Assembly (NCBI GenBank): GCA_947095585.1 | Contig: OX352762.1 | Location: 32,278,669-32,342,668, forward strand | DNA length: 64,000 bases | DNA from: Nephrocerus scutellatus | Lineage: Eukaryota > Arthropoda > Insecta > Diptera > Pipunculidae | Direction: 5' to 3' | Shown: positions 9,602 to 18,451 of the stretch, piece by piece | Numbering within the stretch: position 1 is the first letter of the stretch | Layout: each line of letters opens with the position of its first letter | Notes under the pieces: model-generated | Databases searched by the model: none | The model's input: the letters and a program-made list of their open reading frames with translations, nothing else | What the model was told of the DNA's origin: nothing | Translations under genes and position numbers: made by a program

Positions 9602-11517
9602 GCGATTTTATGGTTTTCGGGGTCGCTGAGTTGAATGGTGATGGTAAGACAGCCCTAGGGGGATAGGGTCGATAACTGAGTTGTGGGGGGGGGTTACCGA
9701 TATTAGTGCTGATTTTATGGTTTTCGGGGTCGCTGAGTTGAATGGTGATGGTAAGACAGCCCTAGGGGGATGGGGTCGATAACTGAGTGCTGGGCGGGGG
9801 GTTACCGATATTAGTGCTGATTTTATGGTTTTCGGAGTCGCTGAGTTGAACGGGGATGGTACGACAGCTCTAGGTGGTTGGGGTCGATAACTTATGGGCG
9901 TGGGGGGGTGATCGATATTAGTGTTAATTTTATGGTTTTCGTGGTCGCTGACTTGAATGGTGATGGTAAGGCAGATCGAGGGGGATGAAGTCGTTAACTG
10001 AGAGGTGAGGGGTGGCCGATATTAGTGTTCATTTTATGGGTTTCATGGTCGCTGAGTTGAATGGTGATGGTAAGACAGCTCTAGGTGGATGTAGTGATAA
10101 CTGAGGGGGGGGGGGGTAACCGATATTATTGTTGATTTTATGTTTTTCGTGGTCGCTGAGTTGAATGGTGATGGTAAGGCATATCGAGGGGGATGAAGTC
10201 GTTAACAGAGTGGTGAGGGGTGGCCGATATTAGTGTCGATTTTATGGTTTTCGGGGTCGATGAGTTGCATGGTGATAGCAAGAGAGCTCTAGGGGAAGGG
10301 GTAGATAACTGAGGGGGGGGGTGACCGATATTATTATTGATTTTATGTTTTACGTGGTCGCTGAGTTGAATGGTGATGGTAAGGCAGATCGAGGGGGATG
10401 AAGTAGTTAACTGAGTGGTGAGGGGTGGCCGATATTAGTGTCGATTTTATGGTTTTCGTGGTCGCTGAGTTGAATGGTGATGGTAAGACAGCTCTAGGTG
10501 GTTGAGTGATAACTGAGGGGGGGGGGGGGTGTGACCGATATTAGTGTCGATTTTATGGTTTTCGTGGTCGCTGAGTTGAATGGTGATGGTAAGACAGCTC
10601 TAGGTGGTTGGGTGATAACTGAGAGGTGGGGGGGGGGGGGGGTGTGACCGATATTAGTGTCGATTTTATGGTTTTCGTGGTCGCTGAGTTTAATGGTGAT
10701 AGTGATGGTGATGGTAAGACAGCTCTAGGGTGATGGTGATAACTGAGGGGGGAGGGGGGATGACCGATATTATTGTTGATTTTATGTTTTTCGTGTTCGC
10801 TGAGTTGAATGGTGATGGTAAGGCAGATCGAGGGGATGAAGTCGTTAACTGCGAGGTGAGGGGTGGCCGATATTAGTGTCGATTTAATGGTGTTCGTGGT
10901 CGCTGAGTTGAATGGTGATGGTAAGACAGCTCTAGGTGGTTGCCGATATTAGTGTCGATTTTATGGTTTTCGTGGTCGCTGAGTTGAATGGTGATGGTAA
11001 GACAGCTCTAGGTGGTTGGGTGATAACTCTGGGGGGGGGGAGGGGGTAACCGATATTAGTGTCGATGTAATGGTTTTCGTGGTCGCTGAGTTGAATGTGG
11101 TAAGACAGCTTTATGGGGATGGGGCGATAACTGAGGGGGTGGGAGTGTGTGACCGATATTATTGTTGATTGTATGGTTTTCGTGGTCGCTGAGTTGAACG
11201 GTGATGGTGAGACAGTTCTAGTTGGAAGGGGTGATAACTGATGGGGGGGGGGGTGACCGATATTATTGTCGATTTGATGTTTTTCGTGGTCGCTGAGTTG
11301 AACGTTGGTGGTAAGACAGCTCTCTGGGGATGGAGCGATAACTGAGAGGGGGGGGGGGGGTGGCCGATATTATTGTTGATTCTATGGTTTTCGTGGTCGC
11401 TGAGTTGAATGGTGGTGGTAAGACAGCTCTAGGTGGATGGGGCGATAACTTATGGGGGGGTGACCGATATTATTGTCGATCCCATAGTTTTCGGGGTCGC
11501 TGAGATGAATAGTGGTG
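9602..11517. repeat. G-rich minisatellite, about 19 units of ~105 bp
   Basis: Each unit has the order GATTTTATGGTTTTCGTGG, TCGCTGAGTTGAATGGTGAT, GGTAAGACAGCTCTAGG, GATAACTGAG, a run of 6-14 G, then ACCGATATTAGTGTC. Counting the GCTGAGTTGAA-type landmark gives 19 occurrences from 9627 to about 11500. Units vary mainly in the length of the G-run and in two alternative forms of the middle (AGCTCTAGG versus AGATCGAGG). Each unit has stops in frame, so it is not coding. It lies directly 5' of the Helitron coding remnant and may be part of that element. Confidence 0.85.
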
Positions 11518-11701
11518 TATAGAGTGGTACTCGGCGACCATTTGCCGACGAATTTGGTGGTGAGGACATTGTCGCCCCTACTTCAAATTGGAAAAGGTAG
11601 ATTAGTAGCCGTATTTTATGGATATGCTAAATTGACATCGTTTTTTTTAATCTGCCGCTGAACTAATAAATTCTATTTATCCGGCTGTTTCTTAAAACAT
11701 T
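11518..11701 (+). other. spacer between minisatellite and Helitron coding remnant
   Basis: Unique-looking sequence with no clear motif; by position it is probably internal Helitron DNA. Confidence 0.35.
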
Positions 11702-12315
11702 TTGAACCGGTTGATAGAAGGGGCCATTCTTGCTACTAAAAATGGAGACAACCACGAAATAAACAATCAAATACTTGCCATGTTAATAGGCGTAGTCACT
11801 GAATATATGTGTATCGATACCCTTGTAGATACTGATGAGGAAGTTAATTATCTAACTGAGTTCCTAAACTCACTTGATTCGTCTGCATTGCTACCACATC
11901 GTCTTTTACTTACAGTGGGATCTCCAATTATTTTACTGCGGAATCTCGACTCGCAAAAACTTTGCAGCGGCAAAAGACTGTATGTAAAAAATATGCTGGG
12001 CAATATAGTTGAAGCGACTATCTTGATAGAAAAGGGACTCTATGAAACAGTTTTTATCCAACAGATAGCACTCCTTTCGACGGATCAATCTTTTAAATTT
12101 AAGAGATTGCAATTTCCAGTAAAACTTGCGTTTTCGATGACGATCAATAAGTCGGACAGTTTATTAAGTACTGTGGAGTATAGATTTGAGATCGCCATGT
12201 TTTTCCCACGGACAACTTTATTTTGCTTGCTCTGGGTTGGGTTGATCTTAAAATTTATTTATTCCTGCTCTTGAAGGTGAAACTAAAAACATTGTATACA
12301 ACCAAGTTTTTTTGT
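11702..12315 (+). pseudogene. Helitron helicase (PIF1-like) C-terminal fragment
   Basis: The open frame 11702-12274 resembles the C-terminal part of the Helitron RepHel helicase. In order it has AILATKNGDNHEINNQIL, DTDEEVNYLTEFLNSLD, LPHRLLLTVGSPIILLRNLD, KRLQFPVKLAFSMTINKS, then a frameshift near 12205. In another frame the expected ending continues as HGQLYFACSGLG and PALEGETKNIVYNQVF. The helicase motif normally reading INKSQGQ is altered to INKSDSL. The Rep nuclease and upstream helicase motifs (including the Walker A ATP-binding loop) are missing, so the remnant cannot act alone. Confidence 0.85.
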
Positions 12316-12505
12316 TTTTTTTAAATAAATTTTATGTATGTTTTTTAAATTTTATTTTATAATTTGAATACTTTAGCTATAATTTAAAATAAATAAAAAA
12401 TTCAAAAAACCCTATAGATAGATATACATAATTCATTTTTCTATCCCTGCCTAATAGAAGATTGGGATAAATAAATACCTGGGCAACGCCGGGTAATCAG
12501 CTAGT
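12316..12505 (+). mobile_element. Helitron 3' terminus
   Basis: The AT-rich 3' region ends in a canonical Helitron terminus. ACCTGG (12477-12482) pairs with CCGGGT (12489-12494) around the loop GCAACG, followed by AATCAG and CTAG, with T at 12505 as the host target base. Helitrons end in CTRR after a short GC-rich hairpin and insert between A and T, which fits. The matching 5' end (TC...) could not be placed upstream. Confidence 0.85.
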
Positions 12506-12506
12506 T

Positions 12507-12990
12507 ATATATAAAAAAACAACCCATAAAAAGTAAAATTTTTCATCTAAATTCTCTAACCGCAGAAATTGATATGGGAGCCCCTCGATTCTGGGTCATT
12601 TTTTATTTTTTAAATTCTCTACATTAACTTCGCGTGCCCGTGTGTTTGTGGGTTCGTGGGTATGTGGATTTGTGTATCATGGAATCTTGCGATCAATTTT
12701 TAACCCACTTCCCATAGCCCGATTTTGTTGCACACATGTATATTTCCGGTGACAATACTTTCTATTAAAATTTCAGGCCCCTCGGACCTCGGGGTCGCAT
12801 TTGTATCTCCGATGGACAAAACTTTTTGTAAAATTTTTGAAGCGATCGGGCCCCGGGGTCGGGGGGCTCCCATACAATTTTTTTTTTAATTATCCATTTT
12901 TAACGCACTTCCTAAAGCCCGATTTTCCTGAAATTTTGTACACATGTGTATTTCCGGCGACAATACTTTCTTTTATTTGGAATTTTGATG
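12507..12990 (-). repeat. family A composite, same junction as at 1425-1512
   Basis: A plus-oriented 90-bp 5' end (AACAACCCATAAAAAG ... CCCCTCGATTCTGGGTCA) runs straight into the inverted 3' terminal motif (TAAATTCTCTACATTAAC, 12616 on). A GTGTTTGTGGGTTCGTGGGT stretch and inverted monomers follow to about 12985. This is the arrangement seen at 1425-1590. The distal inverted end is missing here. Confidence 0.7.
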
Positions 12991-13505
12991 TTGAGAAATG
13001 ATGTGAAACAGAAATTTTCTGTTTTCGTTCATTATTAGAAATAATGACATTATTAATAACCGTGTAAGTGCCGAGTTAAAAATAACTGAAATCATTTCGA
13101 AGCGGATGTGATTTTACGGATGTAGCGGTTGGTGTTTATGATATTAAATTAAACTTCATTAGGCGCGACTAGGGGATAACTGAAATCATTTTGATGGGGA
13201 TGTGTTCTTAAGAATGTGTAACTGAAATCATTTTGATGCGGATCCGCATCTGTGTTGCGGTTGGTGTATATGACATGAAATTAGTTTGTATTAACTACCT
13301 TGCGATTTACGCGGCATCTACATTATATTAGAAAACCGAATTGAAAATTTAATTTAATTTAATTGTGAGCGAAGTGGATGCTTACGTTTAATCGACGACC
13401 GCTATATTTTTGCCGAATTGCCGCTTCTTCAATAAACTCTTGAGTTTGACAATTTTATTTGTGAGTCAATATTTTATTGTAAGTGGAATTACTTAGTTAT
13501 TTCAT
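12991..13505. repeat. short interspersed direct repeats
   Basis: ATAACTGAAATCATTT followed by a GCGGATGTG-like block occurs at about 13083, 13168 and 13218. Two of the copies are followed by GCGGTTGGTGT and a TGAAATTA-like run. The remainder is AT-rich and featureless. Confidence 0.5.
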
Positions 13506-13755
13506 TACGGTCTGGAATTTGGGAACTAAGTAGTTTATCAAGCGATTTGTATGAAATTCGGTATAGGACTCAGATGACACAACAAGACTTGTTCCTATGG
13601 GAATTCTGATATCTCGCCAATAGGGTCTGGAATTTTGGGAACTAAGCCATTTCTGAAGCGATTTGTGTGAACTTCGGTATGTAGGAATAAAATGCCACTA
13701 TAAGACTTGTTCCTATGGAAATTCTGGGATCTGTCCAATAGGGTCTGGAATTTTG
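13506..13755. repeat. tandem repeat, ~117 bp, 2.1 copies
   Basis: GGTCTGGAATTTTGGGAACT starts units at about 13509 and 13625, and a partial third unit starts at 13742. The units share AAGCGATTTGT, TTCGGTATA/GTA and AAGACTTGTTCCTATGG. No coding sense. Confidence 0.7.
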
Positions 13756-13900
13756 TAATGGTTACACGCTCATCTTTTTTACGGGCGAAGTTATTTACCT
13801 CGCGCCAACCTTTCTTTAAATAAACTAGCCCGATCATTCAGCGTTTGCTTTCCTATTTTGGGAAAAAATTATTGGCGGCCGCCACGTCGAGGTTTGATCA
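13756..13900 (-). mobile_element. LINE-1f 5' untranslated fragment
   Basis: TTTTTACGGGCGAAGTTATT, CTCGCGCCAACC and AACTAGCCCGATCATTCAGC match, in minus orientation, the 5' leader of LINE-1f at 52160-52265 and 62270-62395. It ends with GCGGCCGCCACGTCGAGG and TTTGATC. Only the leader is present. Confidence 0.65.
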
Positions 13901-14565
13901 AACTTTCAACAGTCAGAATAGACACGACACTTACTTATTTGTTACTTATTATTACGAAAAAATATTAAGTATATTTAACAGCGCCATCTGCGGACAGTAT
14001 CAGTACTATCGTAAATAAAATATGTTATGAAATTATATGAGATGCATTTTATATAATTTTATACCAGTACATTCGGGTATTTGCTAGATGGTTCGAATGC
14101 ATGATATAAATATTGCATTGACGTCATTTTGCGTTACATAGAAAAAAAACTTAGATATTTTTAGTGCGAAATGGGTTCGGTAAATAACAATATTTCTATG
14201 TTTTGAGAACAATTTGAAATAATAATATTATTAATTTATATAATTCGTCAAACTCAACAGCTGGGAATTCTATGGCGTTTTTTCCTCATTTGGATTTTCA
14301 ATACTAATACCCTTATGCAGCTGGTCCGTTATCCTTATCTTTATTGTACGGTAATCTTAATAATTCCGTTTCAACTTTTTGGACATTGCTGCTTTCGGTA
14401 GTATGCAGCAATGTTTCATTTCTTCCTGTACAAAAGAAACTAACACTTATCAATAAAATTAAAAATTAGTCCTTTTACTACGTAAATGAAAGTTAAAAAC
14501 AAAACTCGATTAAACTCACGATATTCTGAACATTAATCTACTTGTCATAACTTAGAATGACGTTA
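13901..14565. other. AT-rich stretch, nothing recognised
   Basis: No open frame, family motif or tandem structure was seen here. Confidence 0.45.
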
Positions 14566-14955
14566 AAAAAAAACAACCCATAAAGTTTAAAATTGTTCAT
14601 GTAAAATCTCTAATAACCAAAATTATACTGAATTCCACTATAAATGCTGAAATATAAAAAAACATACATAGCACTGCAACCCAACAATAAAACAACCCCA
14701 ATCGTAAAGTAAGCAGCGATGCCCACAACGAAACATAACAGAGACATTATAGTATGAAATCATCTGATGCCGAGAAAAAAATTTTGTGTGGGAGCCCCCC
14801 GACCCCGCGGACCGATCACTCTCACATCACATGTGTGCAAAATTTCATTAAAATTGGACTTTGGGAAGTGGGTTAAAAATTGATCACAAGATCTGGCCAG
14901 CCAGCCAGCCAGTCCGTCAGCCACGGGCAAACGAAGTTAATATAGAGAATTTAAT
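14566..14955 (+). repeat. family A copy, short-core subtype, both ends
   Basis: The 5' end (AAACAACCCATAAAG, TTCATGTAAAATCTCTAATA) and the 3' end (GAAGTTAATATAGAGAATTT) are present. The internal core has AACAGAGACATTATAGTATG, shared with 7560-7600, and the microsatellite zone is (CCAG)n at 14893-14912. Confidence 0.75.
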
Positions 14956-15069
14956 AAATATAGAATTTAAATCTTCGACTTCATACGGATGGAGAGAATA
15001 AACTCGATTCGAGGTAGTGGAATAGCAGTGCTGATCCGAAAACCACTAAGATTTGAGAGCAGTCAACAA

Positions 15070-15566
15070 TAATAATAATAATAATATTCGGCGTGACAGA
15101 CCGTTGCGGTCCAAGGCCTAGCTCCTGCCCACCGGAGCCTACCGAGCTTAATTTTCTTCACGATGTCGACATCGCGGTAACGCTCGTAGATCTCATCATT
15201 ATAGAATCTCCAGAATCGTCCTTCCTCACGTACGGGGCCAACAATTCTCCGTAAGAATTTTCTCTCTCGAACGCGGCTAAGAGGTCAGAATGCTTTTTGC
15301 TTAGCACCCAAGTCTCGGATCCATATGTAAGTACTGGTATGACCATTGTCTTATATATCAGCAGCTTGGATGTTATGGTTAAGTTCCTGGATTTGAAGAG
15401 TCTTGACAGACTATAGTAGGCTTTGTTGGCTTTAGGCAACCGTGCGCGAATTTCTGGTTCCATGCTGTTATCGCCTGCTATAGTCGACCCGAGATAGTTA
15501 AAGGATAGCACTACTTCAAATTCGAGCTCCACTATTTGAACTGAGGGACCAATGTTGGCGCCCACA
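15070..15566 (-). pseudogene. LINE-1f 3' fragment fused to a SINE tail
   Basis: 15128-15566 is the C-terminal part of the LINE-1f protein. In minus orientation it reads YLGSTIAGDNSMEPEIRARL, then SRLFKSRNLTITSKLLIYKT and PVLTYGSETWVLSKKHSDLL. It breaks at a frameshift after FERE. The 3' side does not continue to the LINE end. It switches at about 15120-15130 to the SINE tail (AATATTCGGCGTGACAGACC, TTGCGGTCCAAGGCCTAGC) preceded by (AAT)n. The exact fusion point is masked by the shared bases TCCTG. Confidence 0.8.
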
Positions 15567-16104
15567 CTATAAGATAGATAATAATAAGTTGTTGCCATAA
15601 GATAGCGATAACAACGCGCTTGATTGATCGCCAAATAATGATTCCATATTTACTCCCGCAACCGAACCAAGCTCTCCTAAATTATTTTTAGGAAAAACCA
15701 ACTGGAACAGATTTCCTACAAAAGAATGCAAAAACAGCGTTTTATCTTCTGAAAATCTGAAGAACGATTCCCATTTCTGCATCAAAAACTAAATTCGGTG
15801 ATTTTGTCGAGTATTAACTTCGACAGTCCATAAAATAAAAAGCAAAAATTATATAAACCGTGTAATTGGTATATTCAGAACTACAGTAGTTTTCTTGACA
15901 CACAGATAAGTAGAATGCGACGGTACTTCCTGGTGTTGTTGTTGTTGTAGCAATCCAGGCTTGAAACGAGATCAAGAGGAAACCCTCCAAACTTTAAACT
16001 CTCATTCACAGTACAAATAAACCTATTTCAATCCAATTTCTCAGCGTACTTTAATTAACTAAAGGCTAATGGCAAGCAAAGCAAAAAAGATAGAAAATAA
16101 AAAA
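15567..16104. other. spacer, nothing recognised
   Basis: Apart from a (GTT)n run at about 15937-15950, no repeat or coding signal was seen. Confidence 0.45.
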
Positions 16105-16352
16105 AAAAAATTTTGCATGTAAATTCTCTAATAGAAGATGGGTATGTGTTCAAATTTGAAGAAAATCGAGAACATTTTGTTTAATTTTTGTATGGGAGCC
16201 CCCCAACCCCGGGTCCCGAGCGGCCTCAAATTTAATAGAAAGTGTTGTCTCCGGAAATACACATGTGTGCAAAATTTCAATAAAAAATTCCACGACAGAC
16301 GACCGACCGACGACCTACTGCTGTGCCACGGGCAAGTGAAGTTAATATAGAG
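16105..16352 (+). repeat. family A copy, two monomers
   Basis: The 5' side is eroded (GCATGTAAATTCTCTAATAG). The copy ends in a GACCGACCGACGACC microsatellite and GTTAATATAGAGAATTTAA. It abuts an inverted copy. Confidence 0.7.
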
Positions 16353-16972
16353 AATTTAATAAAAGTCGGGCACTGGGGTCGGGGGCACCCATACAAATTT
16401 TATAAAGACAAGCACCCGAATTCCTTTAAATTTTATACACATGTGTATCTCCAATTGACAAAACTTTTTGTAAAAATTTGGAAGTGATCGAGCCCCGGGG
16501 TCAGGGGGCACCCATACAAATTTTATACAAAAAACGACCCGATTTTCTTCAAATTTTATACGCATGTGTATCTCCGATTGACAAAACTTTTTGTAAAAAT
16601 TTGGAAGTGATCGAGCCCCGGGGTCAGGGGGCACCCATACAAATTTTATACAAAAAACGACCCGATTTTCTTCAAATTTTATACGCATGTGTATCTCCGA
16701 TGAACAACACTTTTTGTAAAAATTTTGGAGTTATCGGGCCCCGGTGTCGGAATGACCCATTCAAATTTTAAAAAATTTACCCGATTTTCTTCAAATTTTA
16801 TACACATGTGTATCTCCTATGGAAAACTATTTGTAAAATTTTTTGAGTGATCTGGATAGGAGCTCCTCAACAATTTTTATAAAAAATGTACACGATTTTA
16901 TTCAAACTTTGCACATTGTGTATTCCAGATTAGAGAATTTACACAAAAAAATTTAATTTGTATGGGTTATTA
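16353..16972 (-). repeat. family A monomer array, inverted
   Basis: Five monomers of about 120 bp are visible. The second and third (about 16441-16680) are nearly identical and give duplicated 35-residue segments in the spurious frames there. The 5' end is at about 16972 (AGATTAGAGAATTTACAC, then ATGGGTTAT). The 3' end is absent. Confidence 0.75.
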
Positions 16973-18235
16973 AATTCTCTATATTAACTTCGCGTGCACG
17001 TGGCTGACTGGTCAGATTTTCTGATAAATTTTTAACCCACTTCCCATGGCCCGATTTTATTGAAATTTTGCACACATGTATACATGACAATACTTTCTAT
17101 TAAAATTTGAGGCCCCTCGGACCTCGGGGGGCTGCCATACAAATATTTTAAAAAATTTACCCGATTTTTTTAAAATTTTATACTAATGTGTATATCCGCT
17201 GGAAAACACTTTTTGTAAAATTTTTGGAGAGATCGGGCCCCTGGGTCGGGGGGGGAGGCACCCATACAAATTTTATAAAAAAAGATAGCGATTTTCTTCA
17301 AATTTTATACGCATGTGTATCTCCAATGGACAAAACTTTTTGTAAAATTTTTGAAGCGATCGGGCCCCGGGGTCGGGGGGCTCACATACAAATACTTTTT
17401 TTTTAATTATCAATTTTTAACGCACTTCCTAAAACCCGATTTTCCTGAAATTTTGTACACATGTGTATTTCCAGTGACAATACTTTCTTTTAAAATTTTG
17501 AAGTGATCGGGCCCCGGGTTCGTGGGGCTCCCATACAAATTTAAAATAAAAATTACCCCATTTTTTTCAAATTTTACACACATGTGTATACCCAATAAAC
17601 AATACTTTTTCTAAAATTTGGTAGTGATCGGGTCCCGGGTTCGGTCGCAAGGCCCTTATACATTTTTTTAATTTCTTATACTGGCATCAGATATTGGTCG
17701 CACTTTATGGACTGTGTGCGGTGTGTGCTGCGCAGTCGGCTGCACTGCTCGGTTTTGGTGGTGGAGAGAGAGAGAGAGAGAGGAGAGAGAGAAATCTTAG
17801 CTCATGTACAAATGAACCCAGCAAATGAAACGAGACATAAATGTTTTATGCTTAATTCAACTTACTTACTTATTTACTGAATTGTATTTTTATTGATGTC
17901 GTTTTTTGTTGTCGATATCAACTTACAAATAGAACAACAAGTTTTCACAATATTCTGTCATTTCGCGTTTTCATAAATTAGTTCAGAGCAGTCAAAGAGT
18001 TCTCAAGATAACTGCTCGTGTTTCTTATTTGCTCAGAGTATGAGCGTGCTCTGAGTGCTCAGAATAAAATTATCTGAGCATTTTCAATTTTAAAATCTGA
18101 TGTCAAATGTATCTTTCGATGATTTTCTCCTACAATAAAAACAAAATGACCCAGGATCGAGGGGCTCCCATATCAATTTCTGCGATTAGAGAATTTAGAC
18201 GAAAAATTTTAATTTTTATGGGTTGTTTTTATTTT
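16973..18235 (-). mobile_element. family A, long full copy with core
   Basis: The minus-strand 5' end is at about 18230 (TTTTTATGGGTTGTTTTT, TAGAGAATTTAGACG). The 90-bp end segment with CCCAGGATCGAGGGGCTCCC is followed by the conserved core (17640-18130) containing GCGCAGTCGGCTGC and a GA-run at 17764-17791. Five monomers follow, then the 3' terminal motif at 16973 (TAAATTCTCTATATTAAC). At ~1260 bp it is the longest single-orientation copy here. Confidence 0.75.
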
Positions 18236-18278
18236 ATTTATAAATCTACTAGAACCATAGAAGTAATAACCTACATAT
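18236..18278. other. short spacer ending in gypsy target duplication
   Basis: The last four bases (ATAT, 18275-18278) are repeated at 23782-23785 on the far side of the LTR element. Confidence 0.7.
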
Positions 18279-18451
18279 TGTTACGAAATTCAGGCTTTTG
18301 AGTGCGTAAAGGATTTTAAATAAAATAAAACACAACACAAGTTAATTAATTTACAAATAATAACTTTAATGAACAACAATAAAATTAACTCAAGTTCACA
18401 ATTTATGATGGTGATTACTTTAAATGTACACAAGAACACTTATGATAATAG
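18279..18451 (-). repeat. 3' LTR terminal remnant
   Basis: It matches the terminal ~200 bp of the 5' LTR (GAACAACAATAAAATTAACT, AGTTCACAATTTATGATGG). It ends at the LINE insertion, whose 11-bp duplication TATGATAATAG occupies 18441-18451. Confidence 0.85.

Noticed and set aside
9602..11517. CRISPR-like array, or FG-GAP-type protein repeat (phrase AELNGDGKTALGG)
   Set aside because: There are no unique spacers and the units are contiguous; stops occur in every unit and the unit length is not kept in frame.
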